Of a stretch of 64,000 nt of DNA, positions 16,344-23,338 are shown in pieces. Made by a program: the position numbers and the translations under genes. The number at the start of each line of letters is the position of its first letter. Positions within the stretch are counted from its first letter, which is position 1. Origin of the DNA: Actinoplanes philippinensis (lineage in GTDB: Bacteria; Actinomycetota; Actinomycetes; Mycobacteriales; Micromonosporaceae). The DNA lies in assembly GCF_900113015.1 (NCBI RefSeq), contig NZ_FONV01000004.1, positions 124,001 through 188,000 on the forward strand, written 5' to 3'. The notes under the pieces were generated by a model. It was not told where the DNA came from. It searched no databases and was given only the letters and a program-made list of their open reading frames with translations.

Positions 16344-16967
16344 TCACTTGATCAGGCTGAGCGCGGCCTCGGCCAGCCCCGCGGGCGCACCCGCCGGGGA
16401 CCCGCACGCGTACGGCGGCTGCGGGTCGTACTCCATGGCCAGTTGCACCGCCTGCGCGGTCGCCTCCCCCGCGGCCGCGCCGAGCAGGAACAGCGCCATG
16501 TCGATCCCGGCGGACACCCCGGCCGCGGTGACGATGTCGCCGTCGTGGACGACCCGTTCGCTGACCGGCACCGCGCCGAACGCGGCCAGCTGGTCGAGCC
16601 ACCCCCAGTGGGTGGTCGCGGGGCGGCCGGTGAGCAGACCGGCCGCCCCGAGCAGGAACGACCCGCTGCACACCGACGTCATCCACCGCGCGTGCCGGCT
16701 CGCCCCGGTGATCCAGTCGAGCAGCGCCCGGTCGCCGAGCGCCTCGGCGGTGCCGGGTCCGCCGGGCACCACCACGACGTCGGGGCGGGGCAGGTCCGCG
16801 TACCCGGTGGTGGCCTGCAGGGTGAGATGGCCGGCGTCGTCGGTGACCGGTCCGGGCGCGGCGGCGACGAACGTGACCCGCCAGCCGGGGGCGAAGGCGA
16901 AGACGGTGTACGGGCCGACCGCGTCGAGGGCGGTGAAGCGGGGGTAGAGCGGGATCGCGACGTGCAT
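16344..16967 (-). CDS. DJ-1/PfpI-family protein
   Basis: 207 residues from ATG 16967, chosen over an upstream in-frame codon because AGGAG precedes it. A class I glutamine-amidotransferase-like fold: VVVPGGPG contains the family's acid/Gly turn and SVCSGSFLLGAAGLL the nucleophile-elbow Cys, followed by ATTHW. This is the pattern of isonitrile hydratase and GlxA-type N-domains. It has no DNA-binding domain, whereas the gene 11 bp upstream encodes the same fold with an AraC domain. The pair looks like an operon in which one member regulates and the other may be enzymatic. The substrate is unknown. Confidence 0.85.
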   Translation of the reverse strand: MHVAIPLYPRFTALDAVGPYTVFAFAPGWRVTFVAAAPGPVTDDAGHLTLQATTGYADLPRPDVVVVPGGPGTAEALGDRALLDWITGASRHARWMTSVCSGSFLLGAAGLLTGRPATTHWGWLDQLAAFGAVPVSERVVHDGDIVTAAGVSAGIDMALFLLGAAAGEATAQAVQLAMEYDPQPPYACGSPAGAPAGLAEAALSLIK

Positions 16968-16978
16968 CGGGGCTCCTG

Positions 16979-17938
16979 TCAGGACATGGTGAACCGGCGC
17001 CGGTACTCGCCGGGCGCGACCCGCCACAGGCGGCGGAAGACCCGGAACAGGGTCTCCGGCGCGCCGATGCCGGTCTCCCGGGCGATCCGGTCGAGGGGAT
17101 GGTCGGTGGTCTCCAGCAGCCGGCGGGCGGCCTCGGCGCGGCTGCGTTCCACGTAACGGCCGGGCGGGGTGCCGACCCGTTCGGTGAAGACCCGGGCGAA
17201 GTGCCGTTCGCTGAGGCCGGTCCGCCGGGCCAGCGCCGGCACGCTCAGGTCGGCGCCCGGGTTGCCGTCGATGTAGGCCTGCAGCTCACGCATCGTGCCG
17301 TCGGGTGAGGCGGGCGCCGTCATCGCCGCGCTGAACTGGCTCTGCCCGCCCGGCCGGTGCAGGTAGACGACGAGCCCGCGGGCCACGTCGTGGGCCAGCC
17401 GGGCGCCGTGGTCGTCGGCGACCAGCGCCAGCGCCAGGTCGATCCCGGCGGTCACCCCGGCCGACGTCCACACGTCACCGTCGCGCTGATGGATCCGGTC
17501 GGCGTCGACGGTGACGTCCGGATAGCGGCGAGCGAGCTCGCCGGCGGCGAGCCAGTGGGTGGTGGCCCGGCGTCCGGCGAGAAGTCCGGCCTCGGCGAGG
17601 AGCAAGGCCCCATTGCAGACCGATGCGGTACGCCGTGCGAGCCCCGAGATCCTGCGGAGCTGCGCGGCCAGTTCCGGGTCGCCGAGATGGCGCCGGACCG
17701 ACAGGCCGCCGGAGACGATCAGCGTGTCGATCTCCCCGCCGACGTCCGCCAGGGCCGTCGTGGCCTCGACCCGGATCCCGGTGTTCGCCGCGACCGGCCC
17801 GGCCCGCCCGGCCGCCACCTCCACCCGGTACCCGCCGGGCCGGGCCAGCAGGCCGGCCGTGGCGAACACGTCGGCGGGCCCGGCCAGATCGAGCAGCTGG
17901 AACCCGTCGAAGACCACGTGCACGATCCGCCGGAGCAT
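16979..17938 (-). CDS. GlxA-type AraC-family transcriptional regulator
   Basis: About 319 residues from ATG 17938 (GGGGGA immediately upstream; ATG 17947 is also possible). The N-terminal DJ-1/PfpI-like domain (VFDGFQLLDLAGPADVF, LIVSGG, SVCNGALLLAEAGLL) has Cys in the elbow. The C-terminal AraC double HTH (about 215-315) has LSVPALARRTGLSERHFARVF and DRIARETGIGAPETLFRVFRR. Such regulators typically control nearby catabolic genes, and the DJ-1 gene 11 bp downstream is the likely target or partner. Confidence 0.9.
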   Translation of the reverse strand: MLRRIVHVVFDGFQLLDLAGPADVFATAGLLARPGGYRVEVAAGRAGPVAANTGIRVEATTALADVGGEIDTLIVSGGLSVRRHLGDPELAAQLRRISGLARRTASVCNGALLLAEAGLLAGRRATTHWLAAGELARRYPDVTVDADRIHQRDGDVWTSAGVTAGIDLALALVADDHGARLAHDVARGLVVYLHRPGGQSQFSAAMTAPASPDGTMRELQAYIDGNPGADLSVPALARRTGLSERHFARVFTERVGTPPGRYVERSRAEAARRLLETTDHPLDRIARETGIGAPETLFRVFRRLWRVAPGEYRRRFTMS

Positions 17939-18190
17939 GTCCCCCATCGTGGCCGCGCCGGCCGATGGCGGCAACGACACGAACATTGCGGATCCTGCCA
18001 TCCGGGCCACCGCCCGTTCGACGGCTCGACCGCGAGCGACGGGCGGCCGCCGGACCTGACACGAGTCGAGCCGACGCGATCATCGCCGCCGCGCGAGCCG
18101 AGGCCCGGCGCGTCCACCCGGAGCAGCCGCCGGCCGGACCGCCGCGCCGGGATGCCTCTTGCGTGGGGGCGGGGCGCGACGTCCGTACCT

Positions 18191-18595
18191 CTAGACGAGT
18201 TTTTGAAGTGCCGTGAGGAAGGTCTCGCGCTCGGCCGGCGTCAGGCGGTCGAGCAGGGTGTTCTCGGCCTCCTGGATGGCCGTGCGGGTGGCGTCGCGGA
18301 GGCGGCGGCCCTCGGCGGTGATGGAGAGCAGGCGGACGCGGCGGTCGGCGGGGTCGGGGCGCCGCTCGATCAGGCCGCGGGCGGTGAGGTCGTCGAGGAT
18401 CTTGATGATGCGGGTCTTGTCGGCGCCGATCGCCTCGGCGAGGGCGGTCTGGGTGCGCACGGGCTCGTCGTCGAGGCTCAGGAGCACCGCATACGCCCAC
18501 ATGGCGAGGCCGTGCGCCGCGAGGATGGGCGCTTCGAGGGCGAGCAGGGCGCGCCCGAGCGGGCCGATCATCGCCGCCAGGTCGGGCCGGGTCAC
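18191..18595 (-). CDS. MarR-family transcriptional regulator
   Basis: About 134 residues, starting at GTG 18595 (VTRPDLAAMIGPLG). Winged helix: TALAEAIGADKTRIIKILDDLTARGLI followed by the wing RRPDPADRRVRLLSITAEG. It is divergent from the maleylpyruvate-isomerase-like gene, and an imperfect inverted repeat lies between the two starts, so autoregulation and control of the neighbour are likely. The upstream stretch 18011-18190, between this stop and the AraC gene, holds no gene. Confidence 0.88.
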   Translation of the reverse strand: MTRPDLAAMIGPLGRALLALEAPILAAHGLAMWAYAVLLSLDDEPVRTQTALAEAIGADKTRIIKILDDLTARGLIERRPDPADRRVRLLSITAEGRRLRDATRTAIQEAENTLLDRLTPAERETFLTALQKLV

Positions 18596-18624
18596 GCCGC
18601 CGAGAATACCCGCTTGCGCATACC

Positions 18625-18657
18625 GTAAGCACATGCACATGATAGGCGCATGCTTAC
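18625..18657. promoter_or_regulatory. inverted repeat in the marR/TIGR03086 divergent promoter
   Basis: GTAAGCA at 18625-18631 and its exact complement TGCTTAC at 18651-18657, with CATGC/GCATGC extending the arms. It overlaps the start codon of the plus-strand gene and lies 30 bp before the MarR start. It is a plausible MarR operator. The region is also unusually AT-rich for this genome. Confidence 0.5.
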
Positions 18658-19237
18658 TGACTTCGCGGAGTTGCTGGAACTCGACCGCCGGGCCGTCGCC
18701 CTCAGCGTCGAGCTGATCGCGCCGATCACCCCCGACGACCTGTCCCGGCCCACCCCGTGCGCCGGCTGGGACCTGGCCACCCTGATCGCCCACATGACCG
18801 CCCAGCACCGCGGGTTCGCCGCGGCCGCCGACGGGCACGGCGCCGACCCGGAGCCGTGGCAGCCCGTGCCCGCCGCCGACCCGGTCGCCGCCTATCGTTC
18901 GGCGGCCGCCGAGGTGCTGGCCGCGTTCCCGGCCGCCGGGAACACCGCGTTCACCATGCCGGAGCTCGGCTCCCGGACGGTTCCGGCGACGATGGCGGTC
19001 GGGTTCCACCTGGTCGACTACGTCGTGCACGCCTGGGACGTGGCGACGGCCCGCGGGGTGGCCTTCGACCCGGCGCCGGAGCTGGTCGCGGCCTGCCTGC
19101 CGATCGCCCTCGCGGTGCCCGACGACGACCAGCGGCTCGCCCCCGGCGCCCCGTTCGGGCCGGCGGTGCCGGCCGGCGAGGCGGCGACACCGCTGGACCG
19201 GCTGCTCACGGCGCTGGGCCGGGACCCGGCCCGGTAA
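18650..19237 (+). CDS. TIGR03086-type metal-binding protein (mycothiol maleylpyruvate isomerase-like)
   Basis: 195 residues with a DinB/MDMPI four-helix bundle. Conserved features are TPCAGWDLATLIAHM (metal His), MPELGSRTVPATMAVGFHLVDYVVHAWDVA (His-x3-Asp-x3-His) and a short C-terminal DUF-type tail. Members act as mycothiol-dependent transferases or have unknown function, and the metal site is complete here. ATG 18650 falls inside the putative operator, implying tight control by the divergent MarR protein. Confidence 0.85.
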   Translation: MLTDFAELLELDRRAVALSVELIAPITPDDLSRPTPCAGWDLATLIAHMTAQHRGFAAAADGHGADPEPWQPVPAADPVAAYRSAAAEVLAAFPAAGNTAFTMPELGSRTVPATMAVGFHLVDYVVHAWDVATARGVAFDPAPELVAACLPIALAVPDDDQRLAPGAPFGPAVPAGEAATPLDRLLTALGRDPAR

Positions 19238-19241
19238 CCGT

Positions 19242-19270
19242 TTGGCAGGCCGCGAAGGGCGGCCTATGGT
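19242..19270 (+). promoter_or_regulatory. strong SigA-type promoter
   Basis: TTGGCA (19242-19247), a 17-bp spacer, and TATGGT (19265-19270). The expected start point is near 19277, and the next coding start with a ribosome site is GTG 19457. It begins 4 bp after the TIGR03086 stop, so the dksA-like gene has its own promoter. Confidence 0.7.
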
Positions 19271-19276
19271 GTTCGG

Positions 19277-19440
19277 ATGCTTCCGGTGAGGTCGAACGCG
19301 CCCGCCGTCACCGCGGTGACGGCGGCTCGTGCTGCCCACCGGCCGGCGGCCGCCCCGGGAGGGCGCGGCCCGCCGGCGGAGACGTTGTCACCAGAAACGA
19401 CCGCCCAGGGCGAAGCTCATCAGCTTCGGCCTTTTTTGTT
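19277..19440 (+). ncRNA. structured 5' leader with internal terminator (candidate attenuator or small RNA)
   Basis: From the predicted start the transcript folds into GCCGTCACC/GGTGACGGC (19304-19323) and then a larger GCCGGCGG...CCGCCGGC hairpin. It ends with a terminator hairpin CGAAGCT-CATC-AGCTTCG (19411-19428) followed by TTTTTT. The terminator stops only about 3-10 bases before GGAGGAAATCCC and the GTG start of the zinc-finger gene. A terminator at this position means either regulated read-through or a separate small RNA. I do not recognise an Rfam family; C-rich loops of 6C RNA are absent. Confidence 0.6.
19411..19437 (+). terminator. intrinsic terminator in the leader
   Basis: 7-bp perfect stem with loop CATC, then GCC and six T (19432-19437). 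T-runs of this length are very rare in the window, so this is the best canonical Rho-independent terminator seen here. Confidence 0.8.
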
Positions 19441-19456
19441 GCCCGGAGGAAATCCC

Positions 19457-19774
19457 GTGAGTATCGACGTCGACAGACGCTTCGCCGTAGTGCACGCTGC
19501 ATTGACCGACGAGCTGGACCGGCAGACGGCCCGGCTCCGAGAACTCACCGAAATGAGCGCCGACACCGGCGATCCTGGTGAGTCACACAACCAGGAGGCG
19601 CTGATCGCCGCGACCCGACGTAGCGTTGAGCAGGTGTCCGGGGCGCTGCGGCGAATCGCCGAGGGCGCCTACGGGCGGTGTGAGGGGTGCGCGGGGGCCA
19701 TCCCGGCGGAGCGGCTGGAGGTTCTGCCGCACGCGCGGTTCTGTGTTCCGTGCCAGCAGAAGCAGGTTGGGTGA
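19457..19774 (+). CDS. DksA/TraR-type zinc-finger protein
   Basis: 105 residues from GTG 19457, preceded by GGAGGAAATCCC. An open extension to 19277 exists but corresponds to the leader RNA. The N-terminal helices form a coiled coil (ALTDELDRQTARLRELTEM...EALIAATRRSVEQVSGALRRI). The C-terminal finger is CEGC-x16-FCVPC, a CxxC...CxxC zinc site. DksA/TraR proteins insert a coiled coil in the RNA-polymerase secondary channel. Actinobacterial short homologues are little studied and many lack the Asp tip; no DxxDxA tip is evident here. The stop overlaps the next start (GTGA), so it is coupled to the actin-fold gene. Confidence 0.88.
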   Translation: MSIDVDRRFAVVHAALTDELDRQTARLRELTEMSADTGDPGESHNQEALIAATRRSVEQVSGALRRIAEGAYGRCEGCAGAIPAERLEVLPHARFCVPCQQKQVG

Positions 19775-20472
19775 CGAAAATGGCGTCCGCGATCGCTGTC
19801 GATCTCGGCAGTGACATCGCAGGTGTGTGGACCGATCGGCAGGGTGTGGTCAGTGGCCGGTGCGACAGTGCCGGCCCGCTGATCCGCCGGGGCCGGGTGG
19901 TCGACTTCGACGGGTGTGTGGCCATGCTGTCGCAGCTGGTCGGCACGTTCGCGCAGCCGGTGCCGTCCGGTGGCGTGGTGGTGGCGTGCCGGCCGGTCCT
20001 GGCGTCCGGTGACGACCAGGAGACCACCCGGCGGGTGCTGAAGGCGGTGTTCGAGCCGTCCCGGCTGCTGCTGATCGACAGTGTGCGGGCGGCCGCGATG
20101 GGCGCCGGCGAGACGGCCGACATGCTGCTGGTCGCCGATGTGGGCGCCGAGCTGACCGAGGTCGCCGTCCTGGACTACGGGCGGGTCGTCGAGGCCCGGC
20201 GCAGCGACATCGGCACCCGTGACCTGTCCAGCGACGTGCCGGTGGACGTGATCGTCGACCACATCGCGGCCCATGTGGACAGCCTCGACGTCGAGCCGCC
20301 GGAGGACGGGCTGCTCCTGGTCGGGGACGGCGCGTTGCATCCGGGGCTGGTCGAGGCGGTCGCCGCGCGGCTGGGCATCCGGGTGCACCGGGCCGCCGAT
20401 CCGCGGACGGCCGCTCTCAACGGGGCGGGCAAGGCGGCTATGTCATTGCTGCGACATCCGGGCGCCCGGTGA
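19771..20472 (+). CDS. small actin-fold (MreB/Hsp70-like) ATPase domain protein
   Basis: 233 residues from GTG 19771, which overlaps the previous stop; ATG 19780 is an alternative. It shows the phosphate-1 (AIAVDLGSDIAGVW), phosphate-2 (LLVADVGAELTEVAVLD) and adenosine (LLLVGDGALHPGLVEAVA) motifs of the actin/Hsp70/sugar-kinase fold. It is about 100 residues shorter than MreB, so at least one subdomain is reduced. No membrane segment is visible. Function is unknown; coupling to a DksA-like protein suggests a regulatory rather than cytoskeletal role. It overlaps the convergent monooxygenase gene by 35 bp. Confidence 0.75.
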   Translation: MTKMASAIAVDLGSDIAGVWTDRQGVVSGRCDSAGPLIRRGRVVDFDGCVAMLSQLVGTFAQPVPSGGVVVACRPVLASGDDQETTRRVLKAVFEPSRLLLIDSVRAAAMGAGETADMLLVADVGAELTEVAVLDYGRVVEARRSDIGTRDLSSDVPVDVIVDHIAAHVDSLDVEPPEDGLLLVGDGALHPGLVEAVAARLGIRVHRAADPRTAALNGAGKAAMSLLRHPGAR

Positions 20473-21430
20473 AGACCGGGGCGCCGCGCTGGGCGTGCCG
20501 TGCGGTGGCGGTGATGTGCAGCTCACCGGCCCACTCGGGGCCGGCGAACACCCGCCGGTAGTGCGCCGCGCACCCGGTGAGGTGCCGATGGAAGGCGGCC
20601 CCGAGCCGCCGGTGGTAGTGGCCGAGCAGCTCCGCGGCGGGCATCCCGTCGCGGAGCTGCCGGAGCACACCGGCGGCGAGGACCGCGGTGCGCAGCGCGG
20701 GCCCGGCGCCCGATCCGCTGACCGGGTCGAGACGCAGGACGGCCCCGCCGATGTGGATCCGGCCCTGCTCGGCCCGCTGCCGGGACAGCCACGGCGCGGC
20801 GGGGACGACGGTGACCCCCTCCGGCGGGCCGGTCACCCACGCGCCGAGCCCGGCGGCCTCGATCTCCGCGGCGAGGAAACCCTCAGGATCATCCGGGGGT
20901 ACGGGTGTCACCGCCCGCACCAGCCCGCGCCCGTCCCCGAGCGGCACCGCCCGGACCCAGCCGCGGCCGGTGGTGGCCATCCGGCTGACCCCGGTGCACG
21001 CCATCGTCACGTGCCCGGCGACCGCGACCCTGCGCCCGGCCGGCGGGTTGACGGCCGGGCGGGCGGCGGCGCCGATCGTCCAGTCCGCGGCGGGCGCCGT
21101 CTCCGCACGTCGCACCCGGTCCGGCAGGCGCCGGGCGAGTCCCTCGGCGAGCCGCGCGCCGTCGACGGCGACCGCCGGGGACGCGACCTCGGCGGGGACG
21201 GCGCCGTCGCCCCACCGGACCCAGCGGGCGGTGAGCCGGTGCCCGCCGTCGAGCAGCCGCCGGCCCGGGTCGTCCCACACGTCGGTGAGCAGCCGGATCT
21301 CCGCCTCGTTGAGCACCAGGTCCGCCATGGACGGGGCCCCGGCGAGTGTCACCTCGGCGCCGTCCCGGGCCGCCAGCCGGGCGCAGGTCAGGCCGGCCAG
21401 CCCGGCCCCGTGGACGACGATCATGAACAT
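20438..21430 (-). CDS. FAD-dependent monooxygenase-like protein
   Basis: About 330 residues. The N-terminal dinucleotide motif GAGLAGLTCARLAARDGAEV is followed by an Arg/Asp-rich middle and a second FAD-contact region GGAVLRLDPVSGSGAGPALRTAVLA, the GD-type motif of p-hydroxybenzoate-hydroxylase-like enzymes. It is shorter than most family members (about 400). ATG 21430 or ATG 21424 can start the protein; neither has a clear ribosome-binding site. The substrate is unknown. A 127-bp gap separates it from the upstream metallopeptidase gene on the same strand. Confidence 0.75.
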   Translation of the reverse strand: MFMIVVHGAGLAGLTCARLAARDGAEVTLAGAPSMADLVLNEAEIRLLTDVWDDPGRRLLDGGHRLTARWVRWGDGAVPAEVASPAVAVDGARLAEGLARRLPDRVRRAETAPAADWTIGAAARPAVNPPAGRRVAVAGHVTMACTGVSRMATTGRGWVRAVPLGDGRGLVRAVTPVPPDDPEGFLAAEIEAAGLGAWVTGPPEGVTVVPAAPWLSRQRAEQGRIHIGGAVLRLDPVSGSGAGPALRTAVLAAGVLRQLRDGMPAAELLGHYHRRLGAAFHRHLTGCAAHYRRVFAGPEWAGELHITATARHAQRGAPVFTGRPDVAAMT

Positions 21431-21557
21431 GAAGCTACGTTCGGGCACCGGACGCGCCCGTCGATCCGGTCCCGGCGTCACCCCTTCGGGCGAGGCTGCG
21501 GCGCGTCCCCTGCTTCCGCTCCGCCGGCCGGCGTCGGCGACCGGGAGGAGACACCGT

Positions 21558-22709
21558 TCACGCCGTCGATCCCGGCGCTGCGGGAGCCGTTCGCGCAATC
21601 CTGGTCCGCCACGCCGCCGGCGGGTGGGTGAGCAGGCCTCGGACGGACGACGGCTGGAACACGTCCACCCACTCCTGGATCCCGCCCGGACCGGTCCGGG
21701 CGACGGCGAGCCGGTCGCAGCTGATCTCCTGCCACCAGTGCCCGGCGCTCGTCACCAGCAGGCCGCCCACGACCGCCACGAGGATCGCCCTCACGTCGAA
21801 ACTGAGCACCGCGGCGGTACCGAGGGCGATCAGGAGGGTGGCCCGCATCCCCCGGATCGGGCCGTCGCGGCGGGCCAGGTGCGCCATCTCGTGCCACAGC
21901 ACGAACCGCAGCGTGTCCGGGTGCGCCGCGACCGGCGCGGAGAGGATCACCCAGCCGCGGCGCCCCCACCGATAGCAGCGATCGACGGTCACCGACGGGT
22001 GCAGCAGGATCGTCAGCTCCCGCAGCTCCAGCCGGTCCAGCAGAGGCCGCAGCTCCCCGGCCCGGAACTGCACGGCGGGCAGGCCCGCGACCTCCCGGCC
22101 CAGCCTGCCACGCGCCACCAGCCCCGCGGTCGCCAGCCGGAGCAGGACCGCCGCGGCGGCCACGACGAGGATCAGCTCCGGGCCGGACGTCTTCCAGGCG
22201 ACGGCAAGGACCACGACATAGAGCACGAGGTACGGCACGAGCCCGACGATCGTGCGGACGACCGCCGGGCCGCGGCCGGGCAGCTCCCGCACGTCCGCGA
22301 TCACCTCCGCGACGGCGGCCCGCACGTCACCGTCACCGCGTTCCCCGCAGCAGGTGTCGTGCCCGGCGGCCGCCGCCCGCAACGCCTCCGGGTCGACGCC
22401 CGCGTCGCGCAGGACGGCGACCGCGGCAGCGTCCACCTCGAGCACGGCGAGCAGCAGCTCGCTCGTGGTCGTCCGGTCCCCCACGGCTGCCCGCGCCCGG
22501 TCCACGACGGTCTTCGCGGTCGCGAGGCCGGCCGGCCGGTCCACCGCCCGGAGCCGGGCCGGGTCCAGGTCGAGAGCGTGCCGCGCGCCGCCCTCGGCCT
22601 CGGCCAGCCCGATCAGCAGGTGATAGCTGTCGACCGGCTGCTCGCCCAGCCCGTGCGCCGTGCCCGCGGCCAGCACGAGCGCCTGCCGCGCCTGATCGGT
22701 CATCTCCAT
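21558..22709 (-). CDS. Clp_N repeat fused to a membrane M48/M56-type metallopeptidase
   Basis: 383 residues from ATG 22709 (GGGGGAG nine bases upstream). Residues 1-130 hold a Clp_N-like repeat (TDQARQALVLAAGTAHGLGEQPVDSYHLLIGLAEAEGGAR... TTTSELLLAVLEVDAAAVAVL), normally found at the N-terminus of ClpA/ClpC. Two TM helices follow (IVGLVPYLVLYVVVLAVAW, LILVVAAAAVLLRLATAGLV). The zinc-peptidase signature LRFVLWHEMAHLARRDG (HExxH) is followed by further TM helices and the third-ligand motif WWQEISCDRLA. It is probably an integral-membrane protease whose cytoplasmic Clp_N part recruits an adaptor or substrate. The combination is unusual. Confidence 0.82.
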   Translation of the reverse strand: MEMTDQARQALVLAAGTAHGLGEQPVDSYHLLIGLAEAEGGARHALDLDPARLRAVDRPAGLATAKTVVDRARAAVGDRTTTSELLLAVLEVDAAAVAVLRDAGVDPEALRAAAAGHDTCCGERGDGDVRAAVAEVIADVRELPGRGPAVVRTIVGLVPYLVLYVVVLAVAWKTSGPELILVVAAAAVLLRLATAGLVARGRLGREVAGLPAVQFRAGELRPLLDRLELRELTILLHPSVTVDRCYRWGRRGWVILSAPVAAHPDTLRFVLWHEMAHLARRDGPIRGMRATLLIALGTAAVLSFDVRAILVAVVGGLLVTSAGHWWQEISCDRLAVARTGPGGIQEWVDVFQPSSVRGLLTHPPAAWRTRIARTAPAAPGSTA

Positions 22710-22770
22710 GATCCACACTCCCCCGGCCCGGGATCGTGCCACACCCGCCCCGGCCCCCGGACGGCGACGG

Positions 22771-23337
22771 TCAGCCGCGCAGGCGGGCGAGGTGGACGAC
22801 GACGTCGGCGATCAGCTCGACGGTGTCCGGCAGGACCGCTCCGATCCGGCGCAACACCAGCTCACGGGTCGCCGGCGGCAGTTCGAGGTAGGCGGAGACG
22901 GTGGACAGGTGCCCGACGAAGGCGGCGGCGCTCATCGTCGGACGGCGCTCGATCACCCGCTGCCGCACGTCGGTGAACAGGTCCGACCGCTGCAGCTCGG
23001 TCCCCGGCCACTGCATAGCCGCCTCGGGCGCCGTGCCGTCCGGTGACGGGACGTCGTCGACGGCCAGGAACGGCGCGCGAGCCGCCCGGACCGCCTCCTC
23101 CACCGCCGGGTCGGCCAGTCGCAGCGGCCCGCCGAACGACGCGACGACCCCGCCCGGCGCCAGCATCCCGGCCACCCTCGGCCACCGGCCGTCCGGTCGC
23201 GTCCAGTGCAGCGCGGCCGCGGCGAAGACCAGGTCGAACCGCTCGGTGACCAGGATGTCCTCGAACGCCGCCCGCACGGTGACGACGTCGCCCGGCACGT
23301 GCCGGCGCAGCTCGGCGAGCATCGCCGCGCGAGCCAT
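22771..23337 (-). pseudogene. 5'-truncated SAM-dependent methyltransferase
   Basis: Readable protein begins around MARAAMLAELRRHVPGDVV and continues with FDLVFAAAALHWTRPDGRWPRVAGMLAPGGVVASFGG, the motif III/IV and post-motif part of a class I methyltransferase. The glycine-rich motif I and the SAM-acid strand that should precede it are absent. Immediately upstream lies the 3' end of the mannosyltransferase gene instead, so the first about 60 residues have been lost, probably by a deletion that joined the two genes. It is unlikely to bind SAM. A short functional protein cannot be excluded. Confidence 0.65.
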
Positions 23338-23338
23338 C

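Noticed and set aside
19277..19440. 6C RNA or another named actinobacterial RNA
   Set aside because: The loops lack runs of six C, and I could not match another known family by eye.
19277..19456. N-terminal extension of the DksA-like protein to codon 19277
   Set aside because: The added residues are Pro/Ala/Arg-rich, the frame covers a terminator hairpin, and GTG 19457 has the ribosome site.
20688..22976. A 762-codon plus-strand frame
   Set aside because: It is antisense to the monooxygenase and metallopeptidase genes, which have clear motifs.
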